Shown piece by piece: positions 21,780-33,465 of a DNA stretch of 60,000 bases. This stretch comes from Bolinopsis microptera. Its lineage: Eukaryota > Ctenophora > Tentaculata > Lobata > Bolinopsidae. A model generated the notes under the pieces. That model was not told where the DNA came from. It was given only the letters and a program-made list of their open reading frames with translations, and searched no databases. Numbering within the stretch: position 1 is the first letter of the stretch; each line of letters opens with the position of its first letter. The stretch is taken from the NCBI RefSeq assembly GCF_026151205.1, contig NC_087081.1, forward strand, positions 126,001 to 186,000, in the 5' to 3' direction. A program made the position numbers and the translations under genes.

Positions 21780-22210
21780 CCCTCCAACATCACTCCTCAC
21801 CACGTCCCAATAGCTGGTGCCAATAATAATTCTGCTATTTATCACCTCTCACCATGTTCAAATAATAATTCCACTAGTCACCACTAGTATCACCACCACC
21901 ATGCTAAATGTTCCAAAATTAATTCCACTAGTCACCACTAGTATCTCAACCACCCTATTCCAATAGTAATTCCTCTAGTCACCACTAGTATCGCCACAAC
22001 CATGTCTCCAATAATAATTTTACTAGTCACCACTAGTATTGCCCCCGCCATATTCCAATAGTAATACCTCTAGTCAATAGTAATACCTCTAATCACCACT
22101 ATTATCGCCACCACCATGTCTCCAATAATAATTCCAATAATAATTCCACTATTATCACCTCTCGCCACGTTTCACTAGCATTTCCACTAGTAAAGTAGTA
22201 ACTACCACTG
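21780..22210. repeat. about 57-bp minisatellite near the 5' end of the LTR element
   Basis: About seven units sharing AATAATTCCACTAGTCACCA followed by CTAGTAT and CACCACCATG. It occupies the place of gag-protease-RT in the element. Confidence 0.85.
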
Positions 22211-23530
22211 TTAATGCCACCGCCATGTTTCCAGATGGATTTATATGTAAAACAAGCAAAACAAGCAAACGTGCAAACAACCGCTACCTCGTTCAATAGA
22301 GGAAACTGAATACTTTATAAAACTCGCAAACTATAACTGAAGTGACTGAACATTTAACAATAGCCACTCTATAGAGAATTTATACCATGGCTCAGCTCCA
22401 GGTGTTCTTATTATAGTAAACACACCGCTCAGACGTAACATAGTATGACAGTTCAACCAATATGATTGTTTCCAGTGGACACCGATATATCCACAGCTTT
22501 CTATCTCGCCCTAACTCCATACTATACAAAATTTACACTCACTTAATACAATACTCACCTGTCCGTTCCATTTCTCAGCCCCGCATTTCTCGGCTTTTAC
22601 TCTAATTGACAAACCAGTGTCTCACACAGTCACTCCATGACTTAATATTCAAAATTGCCGTGTCTCACACCTGATGACTTAATTTCCAAAATCGCCGTCG
22701 GATCATCTTTTCCATATATTCGGCCTGTCAATTCATCGCACTCTTCACAGAAAAGTAGTCCTAGTTTCTTTCATCATAGAAAATACCATTCCCCTCAAAA
22801 TTTAAATCTCACTCAAAACGTACCACGTTTTCAAACTTATACACAGCTTTAATTCGATACAAGTGACGTCACATCTCTCTGAATAACCTCCCTCTCCCTT
22901 TCCAGTGCTAGCAGCACCCGGGTCTCATTTATATAAATTACATCTCTCCCCCAATCCTTGAAATGTTGGTCGCAATTTCGCCAGCCCACTCCAAACTCCC
23001 CCTCTCGCTCTCTTCCATAATATAAAATATGTAGCGCTACAAAAAGAAAACAAGTCTGACACACAACAGAACGATTCAGCAGGCAGCCACTCCCACTGAG
23101 GTTCTGGTGGCTGAAAGTATGTCAAGTCTGCCGTCTTAAAACTTAAAATAAGAAACAGTAAACCATGAACTGCTCACGTACCCCCCTCGATAATATTCAT
23201 AACACTCTCTCGATACAATCTCTCAACGGACTGATATTTATTCCTCAAAATATCCCCTTAGCTCCTCCTAATCTATGCCCCTCCGGTACCTAACCTTCCT
23301 TCCCTTACATGATGAAAGAAACCCAAAAATTTCATTTAAACTCCACACTTAACCGTGTATTCATTTACTGCTCTTGCACTGAACTAATCGATGACCCTAA
23401 TCTGACTGGCAACACTGTTACAACATAACGTAACTCTACTCCTCACACCGGTCAATTCACATTCGAATAATAAGCAATCTCTCCCTTACCTCAATTAAAA
23501 TACAAATAATCTATCCTATAATAAAATAGG
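22211..23530. other. element leader region, no gene seen
   Basis: Between the 57-bp repeats and the primer-binding site. Short frames only; none looks like capsid, nucleocapsid zinc knuckle or protease. Confidence 0.5.
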
Positions 23531-23548
23531 ATCCTACCGTTCGCGCCA
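23531..23548 (-). promoter_or_regulatory. primer-binding site candidate
   Basis: One base inside the 5' LTR the - strand reads TGGCGCGAACGGTAGGAT. It begins with TGG, the complement of the CCA end of a tRNA, as expected for priming of minus-strand synthesis. I did not identify the tRNA. The opposite end of the interior has no TGG, which supports - orientation. Confidence 0.6.
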
Positions 23549-23549
23549 T

Positions 23550-24490
23550 TGTACGCAGTCACCATCTGCTCCAGATTCGTAGATTATTTGTATCAATTTA
23601 AGGTACGAACAACGAAAACAAGAGTAATAACGATGGTTACAAGATATTAAACTATAAAACAACACAATGAATAATTCGACAAACTCCTGTTTTAACTCCT
23701 AGTTCACCAGACTTATATTGCCCAAAATCACCCACCGATCTAATGATCTTACCCTATGGCTCCTAGTATGGTTCTCTCGTATTAACCCTACCTTAACTTA
23801 TCCTTACTTGGCCTTAAAAGATGACTCAACTCAAAATCCAACCAAATCAGCCCCCGCTGATTCCCCTTATAACAACATATCCTAATCAGTGCTCACTAGA
23901 ATCAACCCAAATCAGCCCTCGCTGATTCTCCTTAATGATCTATCCCAACCCATGCTCCCCAGGATCCAACCATAAAGGGTCCTGGTCTCTACTGGTCCGG
24001 CATCAATGACCCCTAATCTATTAGGGCAAACTCAATCCTCCTCTCGACCGTCCGTCCGACCTTATATATTCCTCTACCAGCCCTGTATGTGCCGCACCAA
24101 AATACGGCCCGCCTATGCTGTATGCTCCGAAAACTCATTATTCTCTATTAAATGCATTCTAATCTATAGCACGCACTGTCTTGTCAACAAGTCTGCCTGA
24201 TTTTCTCGTGCTCCTTGGTGCTTATTCAACCAACATCGAACTACAGGCCGTCTAATTTTATCTATGATTATCATTAATTCCCTACCAGTATTTTCAGCCA
24301 CTACCCTCATCACACTTCCGTCGTGTTCTTGCCATAAGCCTCTACATGCTCGTTGCACAATGATTATTTCGGCCGCTACTAATGATAACTCCGCATTCTC
24401 TTAAGTAATCGGTTAATATTATAAATCTATATAATCTAACTTAATAATGATACTTCCAGAAAAATTGACTCAAAATATCCACTGCGTACA
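23550..24490 (-). repeat. LTR (5' LTR of the element)
   Basis: Partner of 16966-17906, with identical 9-bp inverted ends. In element orientation it lies upstream and carries the promoter candidate at 24061-24070. After it, CAAG repeats the left flank and the dispersed repeat resumes. Confidence 0.95.
24061..24070 (-). promoter_or_regulatory. TATA-box candidate in the 5' LTR
   Basis: On the - strand this reads AATATATAAG followed by a GC-rich repeat (GGTCGGACGGACGG). A TATA box in the U3 region of the 5' LTR is expected for this element class; the position is inferred. Confidence 0.4.
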
Positions 24491-24725
24491 CAAGTGATTA
24501 CGTAATATGTGAACGACCCCTAATGCAGAAACAAACCACGGTTAGAAGACACTACAATATATCCTCTGGTTCGCCTGCAAGCTGCACCCTCCGTGGGGTG
24601 TGGTTTACAATTGCATTGTACGACATCCTCTATCCCACTAGAGTACCAGTCTATGATAGCAATGATTACCAAGTAATGGTCTTCTGAGTAACAACATGTC
24701 TCATTTCTTGGTAAGATTGGATACT
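24491..24725 (+). repeat. dispersed repeat, right half
   Basis: Continues the block broken at 16965 and matches 10812-11038 (MITE right end, then ATGCAGAAACAAACCACGG). About 90 percent or more identical by eye. Confidence 0.9.
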
Positions 24726-24736
24726 TTTTTTGAAGT

Positions 24737-24960
24737 TTAATGAACAGGTGACTCTTAAGGTTAGTTATAACATTGAAAATTTGATTTCGAGTTAACGTGC
24801 CCCCCCCCCCCCCTTACATGTACACTCATACAAAAGTTATATTATGTTATGTGTAAACACATATCAGGACTGTTAGTGTTATGGCCACATGTAATATAGG
24901 TCGTTGTTCAGTCTGCTTTGCAGTTGTTGTTGGTCGTAAGCATTAAAAATGGCTGATTAA
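24737..24960 (+). repeat. repeat block R, copy 1
   Basis: From GAAGTTTAATGAACAGGTGA through a C run (24801-24815) to GTCTGCTTTGCAGTTGTTGT. Copy 2 is at 26,363-26,690. No reading frame conserved between the copies. Confidence 0.8.
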
Positions 24961-25885
24961 GAGATCATTTAAGGGTTGCGTGTGGGCAGTTTCTTCTGGG
25001 CAACCTTGTTATTATGCTACTAGTGTAACCCGGCCTTCGGACGGGATTTCACTGCCGCAGTTAAAAAGGATAGGAGTAATTATCCACTGAGTCAAAACCC
25101 GCATTAGGTGAGCAATTCTATTCGAAGTGCCCTCGCGTATCCAATAGTATCTTAAACAATAATCTCATAATCAGTTCTTTCTTGTGGATAATTAAGTCAT
25201 TATTAGGCACCACATTCCATGATCATAAGGTCCGAACACCGACTATAACACATAATCACTCCCGTCTTGAACCGCTTTCCATTTTTATTTAAATCGTTTT
25301 AGAAATTAACCCTTGTTAACTCCTCACCACACCCGCCTATTATATTTGAAAACAAGCATAACATTGTCGTATGAAAGTATGAACTCTCTCTGCAGTCTTA
25401 ACAGACCCCAAACACTAACAGTGCCCCCTCCCCTAATAAGCTTATGGTATAACATTACAGCGAATCTTACCCGGCAAACCCAATTATGACGCTACTTATG
25501 CAGCTACATATAATATATATACAGTAATGGGAGAGAGAGCGAGCTCCATAACTCTTACCGTTTTCTTGATAAAGCTGCTCAAGCCATTTTATGTAACATT
25601 TGTGGTACAAAACCATCAATTAAACCACTGACCACCGACTGATTTAAAAAAACTTTACCATTTGGCTTCCTCATAGTTTAGTCGGCACTATACCGAAAAA
25701 ACCAGCCCCGTAACTCTTACCGTTTTCTTGATTAAGCCGCTCGGAAATTACACACACACAGAAAACACACAGAAAACACACAGAAAACACACATTCTGAG
25801 ATTATTATTACCCTGTACAAATAATATTTATATCGTAAATTGATGTATAGCAGTGTAACCTCTATTGAGAAACGTAGCTTTCTTT
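24961..25885. other. intergenic, simple repeats only
   Basis: Contains a direct pair around TAACTCTTACCGTTTTCTTG (about 25,550 and 25,710) and an 11-bp repeat (ACACACAGAAA, about four units, 25,750-25,792). No gene. Confidence 0.6.
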
Positions 25886-25889
25886 CATA

Positions 25890-26300
25890 GAAAACATCAT
25901 GTGGTGCTGGTAAATTACGTTTTAAATGCTCATCGTTCGTTTATATTAAGTCCCCCCAAGTCTGTTCCTTGATATTTTGTCCCTATTCCTTTATTTTATG
26001 ACCAACCACCCCAACGTCACCTACAGTACTCAGCACCGAACCCTGTATTCTTAGGAAGAAAAGTTGTACTATTATATACATCATTACTTGTTTTTCCTGA
26101 GTTTTAAAAGTAATTCCACTTTCCAATCTATTTAATGATACGTCATGAAAAACTTTTGACCGTGACCATAGTTATGGGCATGTCGTTCTTATCTCGTTGT
26201 ACACAGCGATACCTGAAGTTGAAATGCACATATCTGATAGAACAAATATCGGCTAATTGTGCGAAAAAGTGCATAGCAGTGTTAGGTCAACAGCAGTGTT
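25890..26300 (+). repeat. second copy of the SVOP upstream block
   Basis: Matches 14,530-14,900 in order, with an insertion of ACCACCCCAACGTCAC sequence in place of the poly-C tract. It is followed by an expansion of CAGTGTTAGGTCAA-type units and a 10-bp inverted repeat at 26311-26334 (AGATTCGCTC / GAGCGAATCT), not by a transporter gene. Confidence 0.8.
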
Positions 26301-26362
26301 AAGTCAATAGCAGTGTTAGATTCGCTCAATAGAGCGAATCTGTGCCCACTGCGCAGATTTAA

Positions 26363-26905
26363 GTTCGATGAACAAGTGACTCTCCAGGTTAGTTATAAAT
26401 TTGATTTAAAGTTATCGACTAACGTGCCCCCCCCCCCCCCCCCCCCCCCCCCGTACATTCATACGACTGTTATATTTCTATTGATTGAAACGAGCTAGGG
26501 ACTAATGATGAGTTGTAACCGGAATGTGTGAAGTGTAAACACATTTCAGGACTGTTAGTGTTATTCTGTGTGCCACATGGCGTGAATGTGAATGATAGAT
26601 TTCGTGATATATAGTTAAATATATACATTTGATATATTTCGTTGTTCAGTCTGCTTTGCAGTTGTTGTTGGTCGTAAGCAGTAAAACATGACCCACCAGT
26701 GCACCACCCCAACGTCACATACAGTACTCGGCACCCGAACCCCGTATTTTTAGGAACAAAAGTTGTTCTATCCATCATTACATGTTTTTCCTGAGTTTTA
26801 AAAGTAATTCCACTTTCCGATCTATTTAATGATACGTCATGAAAAATGTTTGACCCTAACCATAGTTGTGGGCATGTTGTTCTTATCTCGTTGTACACAG
26901 GGGGA
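26363..26905 (+). repeat. repeat block R copy 2 and third copy of the SVOP upstream block
   Basis: 26363-26690 matches 24737-24960 (longer, C run 26427-26452); 26690-26905 matches 14,690-14,810 and 26,010-26,210. The blocks are thus arranged R, upstream, R, upstream: a tandem duplication of a composite unit of roughly 1.9 kb. Confidence 0.75.
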
Positions 26906-26949
26906 GCCAAGTGGATATTTGTAGATATTTGTAGATTAATGTAGATCAT

Positions 26950-28017
26950 TCACTTGTTTCCGAATAAAATGTTGTTCTGAGAAACAAATTTGACTGTTTG
27001 GAACCTGAGGTTGACCTGGAATCAATGTGGGACAACTTCAAGACAACTGTCCAACAAGTTTCCATGGAAATTCTTGGGCAAAGACCTCGAAAAAAGAAGG
27101 ACAGGCACCAATCTCAGAAGACAAAAGAATTATTGAAGAACCGTAAGGAATTTAAGTGTAAAGACCCTAATTCGAACGCTAACAGGTCAGAGTATTCTAG
27201 ATTGAATAAGCTCTTTAAAAAAAGTAGCAAGGTGGACGATACGATAACAACTGGGCACGTAGAATGGCCAATGACTTGGAAGAAGCTGCGAGAAAAGGTC
27301 AGCAACGTGAGGTATGGCAGAAGATCAATGTCATATCTGGAAAGAAGAAGAAGCAGTCAACTGCAGTTAGAGACGTATCTGGCCAGTTGATTGCCGACCC
27401 TCATGCCCAGAAAGAAAGGTGGAAAGAGCACTTCTCTAGGCTATTGAACCCTCCCCGCAAGAGGCCAATATTTCTGACCTGGACAACATCCCTCCGCAAC
27501 CCAGTTTTGACGACCTTTCCGATTTGGATGAGGCTCCTACAAGAAACGAGATTGTTGATGCCCTCAAAAAACTCAAGAATCACAAAAGTCCAGGAGTGGA
27601 TGGTATCACCAACGAGCAACTTAAGTATGGACAGGATGGGTTGGTTGATCAACTAGTTGTGTTGTTCAAGAAAGTGTGGGAAGATGAGAAGATTCCTGAG
27701 GATTGGTCCAAAGGTGTTATTAGCATCGTTGGAAAAAAAAGGTGACACCTCTCATTGCGCTAACAACAGAGGCATTACATTAAGATCCACAGCCTCGAAG
27801 CTCCTGCAGATGATACTCCTGCGGAGACTTAGCAATGGCATGGAAAATTTTCTCCGGGAGAATCAAAGTGGTTTTAGACAGAATCGCTCATGTATTGACC
27901 AGGTTTATTCACTCCGCTGTATTATACACCAATGCATTGAGTATAATATTCCTCTGTATATTAATTTATTTGATTTCAAAGCAGCTTTTGATTCGATTTG
28001 ACAGGCAGTCATTTTAG
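26950..28017 (+). pseudogene. LINE reverse transcriptase, 5' part (RTE/CR1-like), frameshifted
   Basis: Two frames join near 27,260: the linker after the endonuclease (W-D-N-F-K-T-T-V, E-I-L-G-Q-R-P) and then A-D-P-H-A-Q-K-E-R-W-K-E-H-F, S-P-G-V-D-G-I-T-N-E-Q-L-K-Y-G and P-E-D-W-S-K-G-V-I. After another shift at 27,735 come N-N-R-G-I-T-L-R-S, Q-S-G-F-R-Q-N-R-S-C-I-D-Q and L-F-D-F-K-A-A-F-D-S, which holds the first catalytic aspartate. Known: these are the conserved blocks of non-LTR reverse transcriptases. No endonuclease remains upstream, so the copy is 5'-truncated or eroded. Confidence 0.88.
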
Positions 28018-28300
28018 AAGTCAGCGCCGCGCATCATAATAAATGAATTCCGAAAATTGCGGAAACTAACTTTGCGAAGGCGGAATATCACTGTAATTAA
28101 TTAACACATGGCTAGCGTGGCGCGCAGCATAACAAGACGCTTCCTATAAACTTAATTATAGGGGGGTGGTATATATTGCGAAAGGAGCAGACTTTTGTAT
28201 CATCGAGGTCAGTCCATTCGGGCCACCTCATATATCCAAACCCGATTACATCTTCCATACGATCTTTTTGCCTTCGGCAGGGAGTAGGGAAAAAAAATTC
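28018..28300 (+). repeat. inserted segment matching the LINE 3' flank at 34,080
   Basis: 28,075-28,300 (TTCACTGTAATTAATTAACA-like start, TTTTTGCCTTCGGCAGGGAG end) matches 34,085-34,300. It sits inside the RT frame, and about 160 bases of RT coding sequence are repeated on each side of it (27,845-28,017 and 28,285-28,447). Confidence 0.75.
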
Positions 28301-29003
28301 CTTCGGGAGACATCAAAGTGGTTTTAGACGAATCGTCTGTATTGCCAGTTTATTCATCGCTGTATTATTCACAATGATTGTGTTATAATATCCCTCTGTA
28401 TATTAATTTTGTTGATTTCAAAGCAGCTTTTGATTTCAATTGACAGGCTGTTCTTTTGGATGAGTATGCAGCTACTACGGCTTACAGACAAGTACATTTG
28501 AATTTGAAGGCGTTCCTCACTCTCACAGTTAGTGCTTTTTAGGGTCAATGGTGAGTCACAGGTTGTTGATGTCAATCGGGTACTGGGCAAGGTGTTAACA
28601 GGGACCACCATTCTTCAACTTTGTTTGAAAATTTTTTCGGCATACCTTATGGAAACTGATACAAGGTCATTAGCAAAGGGGCTTTATTACAATCTGCCAG
28701 CCCCCGGGGTAGAAGAAAAAACATCTTTTGGACATGATTACGCTGGACTGACCATGGCATGTTAGATAACTCAAAAGAGCGGGCGGGCAGCAGTTAACCA
28801 ATGCCCTTCTCTGAAATACGTGCCTATGCAGGTCTGAAGTTTAATGCTGGCAAAACACAGAGGCTGGTTGTAGCAAAAGTGCATCGCAGAGGCCGTTATT
28901 CTAATGACGACCATATGGACATCCATGTGGAAGGTCTCCCATACAAGCAGGTCAGCAATTTCACTTACTTGGGTGCAATATCCAGTTCGAATGCGAACAA
29001 TTG
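28285..29003 (+). pseudogene. LINE reverse transcriptase, middle part
   Basis: Repeats the Q-S-G-F-R / F-K-A-A-F-D blocks in worn form, then continues with R-V-N-G-E-S-Q-V-V-D-V-N, A-G-L-K-F-N-A-G-K-T and V-S-N-F-T-Y-L-G-A-I. The last two are typical of the RT thumb region. The Y-x-D-D catalytic site between them is not recognisable. It stops at the first unit of the 242-bp satellite. Confidence 0.8.
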
Positions 29004-32000
29004 ACAATCTAATCTAAGTAAACTATAGGTAAAAATATAATATAATCATAAGCTAAAATGTACTAATCTTTGTATTCTAAAAATGGGGAAAAAAGAGGGC
29101 GCCAAGAAAAACAAAGATCACCCAAATCTCTGAACCAATGGCCGGGAGAGATTACATGTAATTATAGAGCAATTCAGAAAAGTATCTTATGTAACAACGG
29201 GGCGGAAGAAACCGACCTCAGTCACTTGTTACATGATAGGACGTAATTAAGTAAACTATAGGTAAAAATATATAATATTAATCATAAGCTTATAAATTGT
29301 ACTAATCTTTGATTCTAAATGGGCTAGAAAAAGAGGGCGCCCAAAGAAAACAAAGATAACCAAATTCGGGAACCCAATGGCCGGGTGAGATATAAATGTA
29401 ATTTAGAGCAATATCAAGAAAAGCTATATTTATGTATCCAAACGGGGCGGAAGAAACGACCACCAGTACTTGATACATGGATACGGACGTAATCTACGTA
29501 AACTATAGGTAAAAATATAATATTAATATCAAGCTAAAATGTACTAATCTTTGTATTCTAATTGGGGGAGGCAAAAGAGGTCGCCAAGGAAAAACAAAGA
29601 TCAACCAAATCTCGGAACAATGGGCGGGAGATGTTTTAAATGAAATTATAGAGCAATTTCAAGAAAAAGCTATCATTATGTATCCAACGGGGGGAAGAAC
29701 CAGACACCAGTACTTGAAACCTGATACCGGACGTAATCTAAGTAACCTATAGGTTAAAAAATATAATATCTAATCATAAGCTAAAATGCACATAATCTTT
29801 GTATTCTAAATGGGGAAAACGAGGGCGTCCAAGAAAAAACAAAGGATCAACCAAAATCTCGGAAACCAATGGCCGGGGAGAGATATAAATGTAAGTATAG
29901 AGCAATATCAAGAAAAGCTATCAATTATGTCTCAACGGGGCGGAAGAACCGGACCACCAGTACTTCGATTCCATGATACGGACGAATCTAAGTAAACTAT
30001 AGGTTTAAAAAGCTATTATTAATCATAAGCTAAAAATGTTACTAATCTTTGTTTCCTAAATGGGGAAAAACAGAGGGCGCCCAAGAAACAAAGATCCAAC
30101 CAAATCTCGGAACGGAACAATGTGCGGGAGAGTATAAATGTAATTATAGAGCAAATCAAGAAAAGCTATCAATTATGGTATCCACCGGGGCGGGAAGACC
30201 GACCACCAGTACTTGATACATGATACGGACGTAATCTAGTAAACTATGGTAAAAATATAATATTAATCATAAGCTAAAAATGTACCTATTCTTTGTATTC
30301 TACAATGGGGGAAAAGAGGGCGCCCACGGAAAACAAAGATCAACAAATCCGGAACCAATGGCGGGAGGATATAAATGTAATTATAGAGCAATTCAAGAAA
30401 AAGCTATCAATTATGTATCCAACGGGGCGGCCAGCAGAACCGTCCCCAGTTACATGATACCATGATACGGAGTAATCTAAGTGTAAACTATAGGTAAAAA
30501 TATCCTATTAATCATAAGCTAAAAGCACTAATCTATTGTATTCTAAATGGGGAAAAAAGAGGGGCCAAGAAAACAAAAGATAAACCCAAATCTCGGAACA
30601 ATGGCCGGGAGAGATATTAATGTAATTTAGAGGAATCTCAAGAAAAGTATCAATTATGTATCCAACGGGGCGGAAGAACGACACCAGTACTTGAGACCAT
30701 GATACGGACGTATTCATAAGTAAATATAGGGTAAAAATATAATATTAATCATAAAGCTAAAATGTATAATTCTTTGTATTCTAAATGGGAGAAAAGAGGG
30801 CGCCCAGAAACATAAAAGATCCACCAAATATCGGGAAACCCAAGGCCGAGGAGAGATATAAATGTAATTATAGAGCTATATCAGAAAAGCTATCAATTTA
30901 TGTATCCAACGGGGCGGCAAGAACCGACCACCAGTATTGATACATGATACGGACGTAATCTAAGTAACTATAGGAAAAATATAATATTAATCATAAGCTA
31001 AAATGTATAATCTTTGTTTCTAAATGGGGGAAAATGAGGGCGCCCAAGAAAACACAGATCAACCCCAAATAATATTTTTCTCGGAACAAATGGGTGAATG
31101 GGGAGAGATATAAATGTAATTATTATAGAGCAATCTCAAGAAAAAGCTATCAATTTTGTATCCAACGGGGCGGAAGAACCGAACCACCAGTATTGATACC
31201 ATGATACGGACGTAATCTAAGTAAAATATGGGTAAAAATATATATTAATCATAAGCTAAAATGTACCTAATCTTTGTATTCTAATGGGGAAAAAAGAGGG
31301 CGCCAAGAAAAACAGACAACCAAATTCGGAACCAATGGTTCGGGAGAGATTATAAATGTAATTATAGAGCAATATCAAGAAAAGATATCAATTATGATAC
31401 TCCAATGGGGCGAAGAACCGACCACCAGTATTTTGATACATGATACGGGGGACGTACTCTAAGCTAAACTATAGGTAAAATATAATATTAATCATAGACT
31501 AAAATGTACTAATCTTTGTATTCTAAATGGGGAAAAAGGAGGGGCGCCAAGTAAAACAATAGATCAAACCAAATCTGGACACCAATGGGGGAGAGATTTA
31601 ACTTGTAATTATAGAGCAATATCAAGAAAAGCTATCAATTATGTATCCACGGGGGGAAGAACCGACCAACAGTACTTGATACCATGATACGGGACGTATT
31701 CTAAGTAAAAACTATAGGTATAAAAAATATAATATTAATCATAATCTAAAATGTATAATCTTTGTATTCTAAATGGGGATAAAAGAGGGCGCCAAGCAAA
31801 ACAAAAGATCAACCAAATCTCGGACCAAGGCCGGGAGAGATATAATGTTAATCTTAGTGCAATATCAAGAAAAGCTATCAATTATGTATCCATGGGGCGA
31901 AGAACCCGACCACCCAGTACTTGCTACCATGGATACGGACGTAATCTAAATAAACTATAGGTAAAAATATAATATTAATCATAAGCTAAAAATGACTAAT

Positions 32001-33465
32001 CTTTGAATTCTAAATGGGAAAAACGAGGGGCGCCAAGAAAACAAAGATCAACCTAATCACCGACCAATGGCGGGAGAGGATATAAATGTAATTTATAGAG
32101 CAATCTCAAGAAAAGCTATCAATTATGTAATCAACGGGGCGGAAGAAGAACGACCACCGTACTTGATACCATGATACGGACGACGTAACTAAGTAAACTA
32201 TAGGTAAAAATATAAATATTAATCATAAGCTAAAATGTACTAATCTTTGTATTCTAAATGGGGAAAAAGAGTGGCGCCCCGAGAAAACAAAGATCAACAA
32301 TCTCGGAACCAATGGCCGGGAGGAGATATAAATGTAATTATAGCGCAATATCAAGAAAAAAGCTATCAATTATGTATCCAACGGGGCGGAAGAACGACCA
32401 CACACGTACTTGATACCATGATACGGGACGTCTTAAATCTAAGTATACTATAGGTAAAAATATAATATTTAATATAAGCTAGATAAAATGTACTAATCTT
32501 TGTATTCTAAATGGGGGTGAAAAAGAGGGGGCCCAGAAAACAAGATAACCAAATCTGGAACCATTGGCGGGAGAGATTTTAAATTGTAATTATAGAGCAA
32601 TATCAAGAAAAGCTATCAATTATGTACCAACGGGGCGGAAGAACACGCACTAACCAGTACTGATACCCATGATACGGAGAAATTAAATAAACTATAGGTA
32701 AAAATATATATTAATCATAAGCTAAAATGCACTAATCTTTGTATTCTAAAAGGGGGAAGGAAAAAAGGGGGCCCAAGAAAACAAGATCAAGCAAAAATTT
32801 TCTCCCGACCAATGGCGGGAGAGATATAAAATGTAAGTATAGGCAATATCAGAAAAGCTATCCATTATGTATCCCAACGGGGCGGAAGAACCGACCACCA
32901 GTACTTGATACCATGATACGGACGTATCTAAGTAAACTTTAGGTAAAATTATAATATTTAATCATTAAGCTAAAATGTACTAATCTTTGTATTTACATTG
33001 GGAAAAAGAGGGCGCCCAAGAAAACAAAGATCAACCAAATCTCGGAACAATGGCGGGAGAGATATAAATGTAATTATAGAGCAACTATTCAAGCAAAGTA
33101 TCAATTATGTATCACAAACGGGGCGGAGGATACCGACCCACCAGTACTTGATACCATGATACGGACGTAATCTAAGTAAACTATTAGGTTAAAAATTTAA
33201 TATTAATCATAAGCTAAAAATTGTACTAATCTTTGATTCTAAATGGGAAGAAAAAAGAGGGGCGCCCAAGAAAACAAAGATCAACCAAATCTTCGGAACA
33301 ATGGCCGGGGAGAGATTTAAATGTAATTTAGAGCAATATAAGAAAGCTATCAATTATGTATCAACGGGCGGAAGAAGAACCGACACACAGTACTTGAACC
33401 ATGATACGGACGTTTAATCTACGTAAACTATAGGTAAAAAATTTGACATTATTAATCATAAGCTA
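29004..33465 (+). repeat. 242-bp satellite array, about 18 units, inside the LINE
   Basis: Units recur every 237-257 bases (starts near 29009, 29246, 29489, 29732, 29982, 30231, 30472, 30711, 30955, 31212, 31454, 31698 and on). Landmarks per unit: AAGTAAACTATAGGTAAAAA, TAATCATAAGCTAAAATG, ATCTTTGTATTCTAAATGGG, GAGATATAAATGTAATTATA, AAGCTATCAATTATGTATCC, GATACCATGATACGGACGTA. Differences between units are mostly single-base indels, which suggests read error rather than age. By-eye consensus from ATGGGGAAA to the GTAATC is open for about 55 codons. Both array ends meet LINE coding sequence. Confidence 0.95.

Larger units (their letters stand above)
16966..24490 (-). mobile_element. Ty3/Gypsy-type LTR retrotransposon lacking gag and RT
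   Basis: Bounded by 941-bp direct repeats of equal length, flanked by the 4-bp duplication CAAG. Orientation is - by integrase and by a primer-binding site next to the right LTR. The 5,643-bp interior holds integrase (19959-21185), acidic and coiled-coil frames after it, and three minisatellite blocks. I find no capsid, protease, reverse transcriptase or RNase H. The LTRs look identical on reading, so the insertion is recent, while the coding part is mostly missing. The element therefore probably moved using enzymes from a complete relative. Confidence 0.9.

Noticed and set aside
26470-26949. 159-codon open frame on the - strand
   Set aside because: It lies across repeat block R and the upstream block; the other copies of these repeats are not open in this frame, and the product has no family features.
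29004-33465. Possible CRISPR-like array
   Set aside because: The whole 242-bp unit repeats, with no unique spacers, in a eukaryotic setting; it is a satellite.
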